From JAWXBT01 sp964523015 (GTDB lineage Bacteria > Bdellovibrionota_C > UBA2361 > J135), in NCBI GenBank assembly GCA_964523015.1, contig CAZFXN010000028.1:1-36850 (forward strand): a stretch of DNA of 36,850 bases, in the 5' to 3' direction. Positions 16,901-24,007 of this stretch are shown here, in pieces; the stretch's first letter is position 1; each line of letters begins with the position of its first letter. Under the pieces are notes generated by a model. It was not told the DNA's origin. It saw only the letters and a list, made by a program, of their open reading frames with translations, and did not search any database. The translations under genes and the position numbers were made by a program.

Positions 16901-17094
16901 GCAAACTATATGCAGAAGTAGTTGATTTTAAATCGGGCAGTAAAAGTAGCGATGGGAGTGACGCAAAAGCAGAGTACTATAAGCCCCAAATGGACTGCTA
17001 TAAGGAGGCGGTACATCAACTATTTAATATTCCAATTGAAAACATTACTACTAAGCTCCTCTTTATTGATAGTAAAGAAATTATTGAACTCTAA
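13984..17094 (+). CDS. AddA/RexA-like UvrD-family helicase-nuclease
   Basis: ATP-dependent 3'-5' helicase and nuclease that resects double-strand breaks for RecA loading. The 1036-residue protein has Walker A 'KASAGSGKTH' at 15-24, then 'TTFTRKAAGEIRARV' (motif Ia), 'LLLDEFQDTSD' (Walker B, about 359-369), 'FCVGDTKQAIYGWRGG' (motif III region), 'VMTIHQSKGLEFDCVVLPDL' (motif V) and 'LYVAITRAKRGLYMF' (motif VI). The C-terminal nuclease is complete: 'GSLLHNIFEELEW', 'GAMDRLTI', DFKSG (Asp981, Lys983) and 'YYKPQMDCYKEAVHQLF'. Its start codon lies inside the end of the AddB-like gene. With two nuclease domains in the pair, the complex should be able to cut both strands, as AddAB does. The YheU-like gene follows after 14 bases. 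Confidence 0.92.
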   Translation: MSATDVQKYDPVVIKASAGSGKTHAISNRYISLLLAGEKPEKILATTFTRKAAGEIRARVIKRLAEAALSEEKLNELKTGLELSKLTKKDVLVVLKRLSLNLHRLNISTLDSFFIKIAKSFCHELGLTPFFAVIEESERHEVVNSSILLLCNSIGESEFSLLLSKLSRKDSGRRVHDLLLEEMPALKELVLRSNSDAWKWLQPDREIALENIKDLVIELRTVPPETNKDGTPNKNWVTALEDLCRLTQEENWKILINKGLLKAFLEKTNKYYSKSFSSKLTELLGKVADLARTQYIIQLDERLQAAYGLGQEYSRQHSSLSLRSQQITFSDVKNLLREASFIGALEEIYFRIDTQISHLLLDEFQDTSDSEWKVIEPIVDEILSKAESEQSFFCVGDTKQAIYGWRGGVAEIFDTLTNRWEHLKQESLKTSYRSSPEVISFVNLLFRTISNLNILTPYFDTVKVWQDNFLEHSTTKNHLKGHVKFFNVPLLDEEDVFTPVISFIEDLLSKEIYSEISVLVRSHKSIAKIVRGLNDRGIAASEEGGNPVNHSIAVTSILSLLTLLDHPSDTVALYQVIYSPIGKALGLSFHSDDNQRNSLLLKVRREILEQGLGLVLNKWVNEIKNDYPLSDHSYLHKLVELGFEYEGKLGLRFRDYIQFVSSKKAENTNGAPIKVMTIHQSKGLEFDCVVLPDLDFRIIDHTKTPSFIPYKEEPLGEIVRVAPRTPQGVRKLIPQLDEIQSSYDNDVLKESLSLLYVAITRAKRGLYMFSESTTTKSGSIPLSYSSILKEAFNVESSSEDVTSFEIGQEPNKNDKGETLKSRSGQEITPPVVIPVLKKGEQSRGAQVVLPSQLSGNGKVSISSIFSSTSQAAKNRGSLLHNIFEELEWLSPEEEFNLSNIKNSMMSNLEEQAMAEIMSTIREAFAHPKILEIFTQANYGENPKLYREQRFAYLHDGKIINGAMDRLTISNLKGKLYAEVVDFKSGSKSSDGSDAKAEYYKPQMDCYKEAVHQLFNIPIENITTKLLFIDSKEIIEL

Positions 17095-17108
17095 AGGGAT
17101 ACAAGCAG

Positions 17109-17354
17109 ATGCCTCTAATAATTCCACATGATCAAATCAATGAAAATACTCTTTTGGGCATAATTAAAGCATATGTACTAAGCGAAGGGACTGATTATGG
17201 ACAGGTTGAGTATGATATCGATACAAAGATCAAACGTGTTATGGATCAACTTAAATCAAGTAAAGCATTTGTTGCTTATGATGAAGCAGAAGAAACAGCT
17301 ACTATTGTTACTGCTGAAAAAGCAATAAAACTAGGCATATCTACCAAAGCTTAA
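17109..17354 (+). CDS. YheU-family (UPF0270) small protein
   Basis: The 81-residue protein matches the YheU family from memory: 'MPLIIPHDQI', then 'EGTDYGQVEYDIDTKIKRV', 'QLKSSKAFVAYDEAEETATI'. Family members are small cytosolic proteins of unknown function, mostly in Proteobacteria. It follows the helicase gene by 14 bases and is likely the last gene of that operon. The ATG at 17109 has a weak AAGGGAT-type sequence about 14 bases upstream. Confidence 0.85.
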   Translation: MPLIIPHDQINENTLLGIIKAYVLSEGTDYGQVEYDIDTKIKRVMDQLKSSKAFVAYDEAEETATIVTAEKAIKLGISTKA

Positions 17355-17367
17355 ACTTTTAACCTCA

Positions 17368-17390
17368 TGCCTTAAGAACTGCCTTAAGAA
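17368..17390 (+). repeat. 12-base direct repeat upstream of the sigma-54 promoter
   Basis: TGCCTTAAGAA occurs at 17368-17378 and again at 17380-17390. Each holds the palindrome CTTAAG. The pair sits about 45-70 bases upstream of the predicted sigma-54 transcription start and could be an activator or bending-protein site. It could also be a chance tandem duplication of the sort seen elsewhere in the window. Confidence 0.4.
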
Positions 17391-17408
17391 AATTACCCCT
17401 CCTGGCGC

Positions 17409-17425
17409 TTGGCACTCCTCTTGCT
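17409..17425 (+). promoter_or_regulatory. Sigma-54 (RpoN) -24/-12 promoter
   Basis: TTGGCAC (17409-17415), five bases, then TTGCT (17421-17425) fits the consensus YTGGCACG-N4-TTGCW, with the GG and GC dinucleotides exactly twelve bases apart. Transcription should start near 17436, leaving a leader of about 78 bases before the FG-GAP gene at 17514. A sigma-54 promoter requires an enhancer-binding activator, so the secreted FG-GAP protein is probably made only under a specific signal. Confidence 0.8.
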
Positions 17426-17513
17426 GTACAATGGTTATGAGTTAAAAAATACTACTTTTTTCTATTATTTGTTAAGGATCTGAGCATTCAGGTCGTCATT
17501 TCTACATAGTGTT

Positions 17514-19094
17514 GTGGAAAGAGTTTTCTTAGTTTTTAAAGGTTTAGTTTTAAAGGGTGCTGAAATCAAAGGTTATTTTTTAATATTCTCTCTTTTGCTC
17601 CTCTTCGTAGGTAAACTTCCTGCATCTGCATACGCTGAAATCACCTCACTGCCAGGATTTACCTCAGGGGATAAGAATGGCAAATCCCTCGATCAAGTAA
17701 CCTGGAACCCTTCCCCAACCTATGCGGATTTAGATGGCGATGGCTCTATGGAGGTCATTGCTGCAACTGGAGATGGATATCTCTTTGTATTCGGTAATGA
17801 TGGAGAACTGCGCTGGAAAGAATCTCTACCTAGTGCTAGCTGTGCTGCAGCCAATAGCACAAACAAAGTCCATTCCTCACCCTCTGTTGGCTTTTTTGGA
17901 GGTGTTTCAAAGATAATTATTGGATACGGGTCAATTGGAACTTCTGCCTGTGGTGGTGGAATTGTAATTTTTGATGGAATCAGTGGTGTAAGAATGAAGC
18001 ACCATAAAGCCTTAAAGCTTTTAAAGAAATTAAAACTTCCAGGTTCTTCACTCTCGGGGGTTTATAGCACCCCAGCTATTGATGATACTGATGGTGACGG
18101 ATTAATGGAGTTCGCTTTTGGTAGTTTTGATAGGAATATCTATTTATTCCGTGAAAAGTTAAATGGGAAATTGGCAATTGATTTTGGACTACATGCAGCT
18201 GATACCGTATGGTCATCTCCAGCTTTTTTCGATGCAGATGGAGACGGTATTAAAGAGATGTTTATCGGCACTGACATCTCTGCTAATAAATTTCTACAAC
18301 CTCCAACGACTAATGGTGGATATGTTTATTCAATTAAAACAACTCCACCAGTCGATAGTAATGGCAAAAAAATTAAAAAGTTTGGATTTAGAGATTCAAA
18401 GATAGTTAACTGGCAGACTACCTCTGATCAGGTAGTTTTTTCTTCGCCAGTATTAGCAGATGTCTTATCAAATTCTGGTACTGAATTAATAATTCAAACC
18501 GGTTGTTTCTTTAAGAACAGTAAAGGAACATATACTGGTAATAATATTAAGATATTAAATTCTAAGACCGGTAAAGTATTAAGAACTATTGAAATAGAGA
18601 GATGCTCACAATCTCAACCTGCGATTGGTGATATTGATGGGGACGGCAAGTTAGATATTGTTGTTTCAGTTAATGGGTCAGATAGTCCAGGGCAAATTGA
18701 AGCTTACGATCCAGATACTGGATCTAAAAAATGGAGTACTGAAGTTTCAATAAAAGACGTTGGATTTGCCTCTCCAGTAATTGCCGATCTTGATCAGAAT
18801 GGCTCACCTGAAATCATCGCTTCCGTTGGATCAAAGGTTATTATCTTTGCCGGAGACACAGGCACTGTACTTCATGAGTTGAGTGCTGGTGGAACAGCAA
18901 ACGCAACTCCAGCTGTTGGCGATCTTAATAACGATGGCTCTTTAGAACTAATCTTTGTTGGTGGCAAAAAGCTCTTTGTCATGACCGGTTTTGAAGGAGA
19001 ATTAGGCAGTACAGCTACGGAACAGCCCCCAGGTAAGATTTATACCGGAATGTTTAGATATAATGCTGCTAGAACTGGGGTGTATACTGAATGA
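17514..19094 (+). CDS. Secreted FG-GAP/PQQ-like beta-propeller protein
   Basis: The 526-residue protein starts with GTG at 17514, the only in-frame start I can support. This gives an N-terminal segment with a late hydrophobic signal ('GYFLIFSLLLLFVGKLP' then ASAYA-E). The mature part has at least six calcium-binding DxDxDG-type FG-GAP/VCBS blades: 'ADLDGDGSMEVIAATGDG', 'DDTDGDGLMEFAFGSFD', 'FDADGDGIKEMFIGTD', 'GDIDGDGKLDIVVSVNG', 'ADLDQNGSPEIIASVG' and 'GDLNNDGSLELIFVGG'. It ends 'MFRYNAARTGVYTE', a closing seen in PQQ-like propellers. This integrin-alpha-like fold usually binds protein or polysaccharide partners at the surface. Control by sigma-54 is inferred from the upstream promoter. Confidence 0.9.
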   Translation: MERVFLVFKGLVLKGAEIKGYFLIFSLLLLFVGKLPASAYAEITSLPGFTSGDKNGKSLDQVTWNPSPTYADLDGDGSMEVIAATGDGYLFVFGNDGELRWKESLPSASCAAANSTNKVHSSPSVGFFGGVSKIIIGYGSIGTSACGGGIVIFDGISGVRMKHHKALKLLKKLKLPGSSLSGVYSTPAIDDTDGDGLMEFAFGSFDRNIYLFREKLNGKLAIDFGLHAADTVWSSPAFFDADGDGIKEMFIGTDISANKFLQPPTTNGGYVYSIKTTPPVDSNGKKIKKFGFRDSKIVNWQTTSDQVVFSSPVLADVLSNSGTELIIQTGCFFKNSKGTYTGNNIKILNSKTGKVLRTIEIERCSQSQPAIGDIDGDGKLDIVVSVNGSDSPGQIEAYDPDTGSKKWSTEVSIKDVGFASPVIADLDQNGSPEIIASVGSKVIIFAGDTGTVLHELSAGGTANATPAVGDLNNDGSLELIFVGGKKLFVMTGFEGELGSTATEQPPGKIYTGMFRYNAARTGVYTE

Positions 19095-19128
19095 TATTGC
19101 CTTCTTAATAAGTTATCCCCAATAATGC

Positions 19129-19357
19129 TGTTTTTATTCACTTTACACTTCGTTGTGTAAGAACTCACCTTATTATACAATCAAAGCCCTGTTCTTTCTA
19201 AACTTACATCTGAGTACAAAATAATAAATAATTGCTAGGTGTGTCTCGGTGGTCGTGGTTGATTTTATAAATCCCACATTAGCGAAGCACACCAGCCTCG
19301 TTCAAAAAGGTTGAACAAAGGTTTTGGTGTTCAGGAACAACTACCAGGAGGGGTAAG
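19129..19357 (+). other. Structured leader of G+C-rich island 1
   Basis: The region before the small zinc-ribbon-like gene contains nested complementary segments. GGTGTG (near 19240) can pair with CACACC (near 19288), and GTTCAA-N5-TTGAAC forms an exact hairpin near 19299-19315. TACC (19342-19345) pairs with GGTA (19352-19355), leaving the ribosome-binding sequence AGGAGG (19346-19351) as a six-base loop. The folds were found by eye, so a thermodynamic and covariation test is needed before calling it a regulatory RNA. Confidence 0.4.
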
Positions 19358-19675
19358 TTGACACGTTCGAAACTCAGAAAAAAAGAGCCGCAATGGCAGA
19401 AGAGATCAGGGGATCCTGTGCCCGAGCTCGCAGAGAGGAATCATCTCGCTTTGGACCCAGGCAGACACTCCTCCTTTGATCAGGAGAGGCGCTGGTGTGG
19501 CAGTTGTCAGGGCTACGTTCGGTACATCTCAGCAGGCACCGAGCATTACTGCGAAGTCGAGGGGTGTGATCAGAAGACAACTACCTTCAGCCCCGCGGAT
19601 CAGATCAAGTTCGTTGCCGACTTGAAGCCGAAGAATCTGAATGGCTACAGATCCGCTCATCAGATTCGTCCCTGA
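19358..19675 (+). CDS. Small orphan protein with zinc-ribbon-like Cys pattern, foreign composition
   Basis: A 105-residue protein begins at TTG 19358, supported by AGGAGGGG (19346-19353) at good spacing. It is basic at the N-terminus and has a possible zinc site, WCGSC (C47, C50) and CEVEGC (C65, C70), in a CX2C-X14-CX4C arrangement. I do not recognise the family. The gene is strikingly G+C-rich: one 60-base line (19441-19500) is about 58% G+C by hand count, against roughly 35-40% in neighbouring genes, and it uses C/G-ending codons. A long imperfect hairpin follows the stop. It resembles the gene at 31430-31810 in composition, leader style and downstream hairpin, though not in protein sequence. 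A horizontally acquired single-gene cassette is the likeliest reading. Confidence 0.7.
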   Translation: MTRSKLRKKEPQWQKRSGDPVPELAERNHLALDPGRHSSFDQERRWCGSCQGYVRYISAGTEHYCEVEGCDQKTTTFSPADQIKFVADLKPKNLNGYRSAHQIRP

Positions 19676-19716
19676 GACAGGATCTCTAGACAGGATCTAC
19701 GGGCAATCGATGATGG

Positions 19717-19757
19717 TCCGGGGGTCTGAAAAGTCTGTCAACTTTTCGCCCTCGGAC
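19717..19757 (+). terminator. Long imperfect hairpin after the island-1 gene
   Basis: GTCCG, GGG and GAAAAGT on the 5' side (19717-19734) pair in register with ACTTTTC, CCC and CGGAC on the 3' side (19741-19757), with small internal loops and a six-base terminal loop. No T-run follows, so it may be a transcript-end stabiliser or a non-canonical terminator. Confidence 0.5.
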
Positions 19758-19919
19758 TAACCATATCTGATTAGAATATCTCCTGTGGTTTTGATAAGTT
19801 ATAAATTCGAGGCTGGTGCTGTATATACCCCTTCAAAGTCTTAAGTCTAAGCAATTTCCTGTCGATTCTTTTATATGTTGGGTATTCCTCGCCCAGGGGG
19901 ATAATTAAGGTTGAATAAG

Positions 19920-20471
19920 ATGAGAGCTGTAGCAGTAATAGTTGCTCTTACATTGTTTTGTGTTGGATCCGTAGAAAGGGTTATGGCTTTCAGTAGCGCA
20001 GAGATATCTATGATTACTGCTCATGATGAAGATGGAAATGACACTCAGAATTTTTCTATCGATACTAAAAAGGATCTATGTGTTCAAAATGGAGATAGCA
20101 CTTTAGAGCCTTTTGCTGAAACTACAGTATTTAAATTTACAGTAAAAAATAACTTATCAGTTTCAACCATACTAGAATCATTTAGTTTTAGGGTACGACG
20201 TGCAGGTGCAGGAACTGTTTTCAAGGGAAAGGATTTCTCATTAGGACATTCTATAGCTTCAAAAAGTGAGTCTGATGTTATCCTGCCATTTGCATTTGCT
20301 ACAGAGAATGATGATAGAAAAGCTTTTATAGGTTCGATAAAGGAGCTAGAACCTACAGGACATAACAGAGTTAAAGTAACATTAAATTTTCGGGATGGAC
20401 GAGGCATCCGTTGGTCTCTTAAGAAAAATATCAGTCTTATTTTTGCGGAAGTGAATAGATGTCCAGCGTAA
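19920..20471 (+). CDS. Secreted protein of unknown function
   Basis: The ATG at 19920 is chosen over an in-frame TTG at 19911 because AAGG (19907-19910) is correctly spaced for the ATG and would directly abut the TTG. The product is about 183 residues with a clear signal peptide, 'MRAVAVIVALTLFCVGSV' then ERVMA-F. The mature part is predicted beta-rich, with 'FKFTVKNNLSVSTILESFSF' and 'HNRVKVTLNFRDGRGIRW', suggesting an Ig-like or immunoglobulin-type sandwich. I recognise no family. Its last 13 bases overlap the start of the pseudo-receiver gene, so the two are probably coexpressed and may share a process. Confidence 0.75.
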   Translation: MRAVAVIVALTLFCVGSVERVMAFSSAEISMITAHDEDGNDTQNFSIDTKKDLCVQNGDSTLEPFAETTVFKFTVKNNLSVSTILESFSFRVRRAGAGTVFKGKDFSLGHSIASKSESDVILPFAFATENDDRKAFIGSIKELEPTGHNRVKVTLNFRDGRGIRWSLKKNISLIFAEVNRCPA

Positions 20472-21229
20472 ATACAAACAATTTAGAACAAGACAAATCA
20501 AAGGAAGAGGAGGTCACTGAATTTGCTCCTGATAAGTGCTCCATTCTTGTTATTGAACCAGACAACACACTTCGTAATCAGATAGTTCAAAACTTAAAAG
20601 AGATTGGTTTTACTTATGTCAGTGAGACAGAGAGCCATGACACTGGACTACGTCGTGTTGAGGGAAAAGGTTTTAACTATGTACTCTTTTCAACAATTTC
20701 AAATAACATACTTTATCATGACTTTCTTAGAACTGTAGTTGCAAACAATAAAGATACAATTACTCTACCAATGGCTCGTAACCCAAGCCCTGATCAGGTC
20801 TATGAAGCCATTATGTTAGGAGCACGCGGCTTTGTCGTTGTTCCATGTCAGAAAACTGCACTCGCTCAATTATTTGAGCTCTCAGCTAGAGAGGAACTAG
20901 CTCTAGCAACTGAGTTACAAGATCTAGATAGAAATAAAGTTCTAGTTTCTCTTATGAGCTCAGGACTTGATGATTTAGCAAATGCCCTAAAAAAATCAAG
21001 AAAGAAAAAAACAAAAGAGTTGGATATATTAGATGAACATTTTAAAAGTTCTGTAAAGATGGCTAGAAGTTTTTGTCAAGGTGGAGAACAAGAACTTCTT
21101 AAGGTAATAGAAGATCACATGATTAAGCAGAGTTTAAAAATCCCATCTCATCTTGGTAATCTACGTAAAAAAATAGCTCAAAAACGAATGGCAGCTAAAG
21201 CTGGCAAGGATGAGAAAGATTCAAAGTAA
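20459..21229 (+). CDS. Degenerate (pseudo-)receiver-domain protein
   Basis: The 256-residue protein has the fold signature of a response-regulator receiver at about residues 27-140: 'CSILVIEPDNTLRNQIVQNL', 'FNYVLFSTIS' and 'AIMLGARGFVVVPCQKTAL'. All the phosphorylation residues are altered: the acidic pair is E-P-D instead of DD(E), the acceptor Asp position is Ser78, and the conserved Lys position is Val128. It therefore cannot be phosphorylated in the normal way and may act as a constitutive protein-protein module. The C-terminal half is highly charged, with Lys-rich helices, and contains no DNA-binding domain I recognise. It overlaps the preceding secreted-protein gene by 13 bases. Confidence 0.75.
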   Translation: MSSVNTNNLEQDKSKEEEVTEFAPDKCSILVIEPDNTLRNQIVQNLKEIGFTYVSETESHDTGLRRVEGKGFNYVLFSTISNNILYHDFLRTVVANNKDTITLPMARNPSPDQVYEAIMLGARGFVVVPCQKTALAQLFELSAREELALATELQDLDRNKVLVSLMSSGLDDLANALKKSRKKKTKELDILDEHFKSSVKMARSFCQGGEQELLKVIEDHMIKQSLKIPSHLGNLRKKIAQKRMAAKAGKDEKDSK

Positions 21230-21231
21230 AT

Positions 21232-22134
21232 TTAGCTAATTACAATACAGATATCTGCGCCGGGAATTGCTTTTAAAATTCCTATCTTAATCCTAGCTAT
21301 TGATGTCAAAACTTCATTAATCGTTTTGTTAGGGGAGAATTCTAAAAATATCTCAATATAAACTTGTCCACCACTCAATCTAGATCTCATATTTACAAAG
21401 CCAGTATAGTCATCTTCGATAGCAACCAGTGCTTTTAAAACTTTGAACTGAACTACCTCACTTAGGGACTTATCCAAGAGATCATGTATTGAGGAGGATA
21501 AAACACCAACTGCTGAATATAGTAAAAATAAAGCGATAAGCATCGACCCAATTGGATCAGCATAGTGAATAAATAATAACTGATCAGAAAATGTGCTTAA
21601 GCATAGAGAGATTAAAACGACAAAGCTAATAATTGTTTTTGCTCTAAAGAGGCGGGCCTGGGAATAGAGTATTGGGGATGGGCTCGTAGAGTTTAACCTA
21701 TGATTACTCAACCAGATAAATAAATTACCTCCGATAGAGAGGACAGTAAAGATAATCCCAATCATCGCATCATCTAATGGAACTGGATTCACGAATCGAG
21801 AAATAGATGCGGTCATCGCTGTCAAAAAGGTGAGAATCATGGCAATTCCCACACTTAAGCTAGCAAACTGTTCAAGCTTGCCAAAACCGTAACTATAATC
21901 TCCAGATTGAGGTTTGCTTATTTTTCGAAAGATTAGCCAACTCATGGCTATGGAGAGAAACTCTCCAAAGCATCGTAAAAAATCAGCATATAGAGTTACT
22001 GAGTTTGAAAGAAGAGCGACATAGAATGTTGGAAATAAAGAGACGAAGGTTGTAATTACTGAGAAAAAGAGGATCCTTGATTTCTTATTTAAGTCTGTCG
22101 AATTTGTAGAGTCCATATCTTGCATATAGTGCAT
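21232..22134 (-). CDS. Cation diffusion facilitator (CDF) family transporter
   Basis: Inner-membrane proton-coupled exporter of divalent metals. The 300-residue protein has about six hydrophobic helices, including 'ILFFSVITTFVSLFPTFYVA', and the family segment 'YSYGFGKLEQFASL', then 'HYADPIGSMLIALFLLYSA' with the HxxD-type metal-site helix. A C-terminal cytoplasmic domain follows ('LDKSLSEVVQFKVLKALVAI', 'SRLSGGQVYIEIFLEFSP'). The first-helix metal motif, normally (H/D)xxxD, appears altered: residues 54 and 58 read R and E ('DFLRCFGEFLS'). Metal choice or even transport activity may therefore differ from YiiP-type members. It is convergent with the pseudo-receiver gene (3-base gap) and divergent from rlmC. 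Confidence 0.88.
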   Translation of the reverse strand: MHYMQDMDSTNSTDLNKKSRILFFSVITTFVSLFPTFYVALLSNSVTLYADFLRCFGEFLSIAMSWLIFRKISKPQSGDYSYGFGKLEQFASLSVGIAMILTFLTAMTASISRFVNPVPLDDAMIGIIFTVLSIGGNLFIWLSNHRLNSTSPSPILYSQARLFRAKTIISFVVLISLCLSTFSDQLLFIHYADPIGSMLIALFLLYSAVGVLSSSIHDLLDKSLSEVVQFKVLKALVAIEDDYTGFVNMRSRLSGGQVYIEIFLEFSPNKTINEVLTSIARIKIGILKAIPGADICIVIS

Positions 22135-22232
22135 GACATAAATGCTCTTCGCTAGCCCAAAGTTTGAGTCAAAACATACTCATCTGCTTATCAGGAATTG
22201 AACAACAAAGGTGTTTCAATATAGTGTGTGGT

Positions 22233-23396
22233 ATGTCCGAATTAACTACTCAATTAAAAATCCCATGTTCCTACTACAATAAAAACGTTTGTAGATCATG
22301 TGGCCTTATTGAGCATTCCTATGAAGAGCAGTTAAAAATTAAGCTAACTCACTTAAAAGATATTTTTTCTAAAGAGAATCTTTCAACCAATGGACTAAGA
22401 CCCTTTGTGCCTTCTGATACTCAACTCTCTTCACGCAATAAAGCGAAGCTTGTTGTTAATGGATCCACCACTGAACCAATTTTGGGGATCACAGGCTCTA
22501 ATCAAGAAACAACAAGGATTGATAATTGCCCACTTCATAATCCTAAACTGAATGCGGTAGCTCAAACAGTTACCCGTCTTATACAAACCTATAAAGTTTC
22601 TCCCTATGATATTTCAAAGCGAATAGGGGAGTTAAAATTTCTCCTTTTAAGAATTGCAAATGAGACAGATCAAATACTAGCAAGATTTGTTTTACGGTCA
22701 AAAACAGAGATCCCCAAAATTCAAAAACTTGGGGCAGAACTTATGCTGACTCATAAAAATGTCGCTCTCATAAGTGTAAATATCCAGCCAGTTCATCAGG
22801 CCATCATTGAGGGACCAGAGGAGATTCATCTCTTAGGAGAACCATATCTAATTGAGAAACTTGGGCCATATAAATTTGCGACTTCACCGCAGAGTTTTTC
22901 TCAAGTTACTTCTAATGTTGCAGTTAAACTCTATACACGAGTTTCCGAAATGATTAAGGATAACAGACCAGGAACCGTTTTAGATTTATTTTCGGGGAGT
23001 GGTTGCTTCTCTATATTTACTAGCCCATATTTTAAAAAATGTATTGGTGTTGAGATCTCTCCATCCTCTGTAAACGATGCTCAAAGTTCACTTAAGCTAA
23101 ATCAAATATCTAATATTACTTTTCTAGAGCAGGATGTTTTACCCTTTCTTAAACAGCACAAAGAAAGTCCTGATTTACTAATAGTAAATCCGCCGCGTCG
23201 TGGACTTAAGGCGGATATATGCAATGAGCTAGTTCGTTTAAAGCCAAAAACAATAATTTACTCAAGTTGTAATCCTCAAACTCTAGCTCAGGATCTCAAG
23301 ATACTCTCTGATTATGAGATCCTCTCTATTGAGCCTTTTGATATGTTTCCTATGACTGAGCATTTTGAGGTGGTGGTAAAATTAAACCTTAGATAG
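22233..23396 (+). CDS. rlmC: 23S rRNA (uracil-5-)-methyltransferase RlmC
   Basis: S-adenosylmethionine-dependent enzyme that makes m5U in 23S rRNA (U747 in E. coli). With ATG 22233 as start, Cys12, Cys20 and Cys23 show the CX7CX2C spacing of RlmC's [4Fe-4S] site, and 'IDNCPLHN' provides the fourth Cys. Further support is 'SSRNKAKLVV', the SAM motif 'TVLDLFSGSGCFSIF', 'LLIVNPPRRGL' and the catalytic Cys in 'IYSSCNPQTLAQDL', ending in 'FDMFPMTEHFEVVVKL'. An in-frame TTG at 22164 would add 23 residues, but E. coli RlmC starts very close to its first Cys, so I prefer 22233. RlmD/TrmA relatives are less likely because no TRAM domain is present. Confidence 0.85.
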   Translation: MSELTTQLKIPCSYYNKNVCRSCGLIEHSYEEQLKIKLTHLKDIFSKENLSTNGLRPFVPSDTQLSSRNKAKLVVNGSTTEPILGITGSNQETTRIDNCPLHNPKLNAVAQTVTRLIQTYKVSPYDISKRIGELKFLLLRIANETDQILARFVLRSKTEIPKIQKLGAELMLTHKNVALISVNIQPVHQAIIEGPEEIHLLGEPYLIEKLGPYKFATSPQSFSQVTSNVAVKLYTRVSEMIKDNRPGTVLDLFSGSGCFSIFTSPYFKKCIGVEISPSSVNDAQSSLKLNQISNITFLEQDVLPFLKQHKESPDLLIVNPPRRGLKADICNELVRLKPKTIIYSSCNPQTLAQDLKILSDYEILSIEPFDMFPMTEHFEVVVKLNLR

Positions 23397-23409
23397 AGCA
23401 ATCACTTCA

Positions 23410-23889
23410 CTACCCCCCGATCTGCACCGGCTTCTCTGATCCGTTACAACCGCCACTACTAGGGGTGCCGCATTGCATATCAGCGATCTGCTTTAAGGTG
23501 TAACTTTTTAGAAAACCTTCAATATGATCGTGAAGCTTATGCCAGATTGGCCGGATATTACACAATGATGTGTCAGCGCAACGTTCGTCATTAATTGGCT
23601 TTGCCTCACAGATAATCTCAAATGTTTCACCTTCAGCAGCCCTTAGAATATCAGCTAATGTAATCTCTTCAGGTGGACGGGCCAAAATATAGCCTCCCTG
23701 TGGGCCACGATGTGTTTGTACGATGTTTCCATTTTTAAGGCGTTGTAAGATTTGTCGAGCATAATCAACAGGAATGCTCTGTGAATCAGCTATCTCTTGA
23801 GCTGTTATCAAGGGATCAGTGCTTGCATCTTTAGCTGCTATATAAACAGCACAGTGTATGCCGTATTCGCCCCACTTAGTTATTCTCAT
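23410..23889 (-). CDS. IscR-type Rrf2-family Fe-S sensing regulator
   Basis: The 159-residue protein is an Rrf2-family winged-helix regulator: 'MRITKWGEYGIHCAVYIA', 'QEIADSQSIPVDYARQILQR', 'VQTHRGPQGGYILARPPEEI' and 'TLADILRAAEG'. Three Cys (C94, C104, C110) lie in the loop that binds the [2Fe-2S] cluster in IscR, supporting Fe-S sensing; a Gly/Cys-containing tail follows. It is divergent from sufBCD, and four ACTTGA/TCAAGT half-sites lie in the shared promoter region (24008-24070). It is therefore probably the feedback repressor or switch of the SUF operon and of itself. It could be named IscR or SufR-like; orthology cannot be settled here. Confidence 0.9.
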   Translation of the reverse strand: MRITKWGEYGIHCAVYIAAKDASTDPLITAQEIADSQSIPVDYARQILQRLKNGNIVQTHRGPQGGYILARPPEEITLADILRAAEGETFEIICEAKPINDERCADTSLCNIRPIWHKLHDHIEGFLKSYTLKQIADMQCGTPSSGGCNGSEKPVQIGG

Positions 23890-24007
23890 ACCGGTAAGGG
23901 TAGCCCCTTTTTGCTTTAAACTCTACTTTGGGCTATATTTAGTGACTTAGACGGTTCAATAATGCTTGGACCTCCTAGATGCTTTACTTAAAAGTTAGAA
24001 TAATATA

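Noticed and set aside
19374..19580. Minus-strand open frame opposite the island-1 small gene
   Set aside because: It lacks a ribosome-binding site, while the plus-strand frame has one plus a coherent Cys pattern; it is a shadow of the G+C-rich plus-strand gene.
22164..22232. TTG start extending RlmC by 23 residues
   Set aside because: There is no ribosome-binding site, and E. coli RlmC begins just before its first cluster Cys, which fits ATG 22233.
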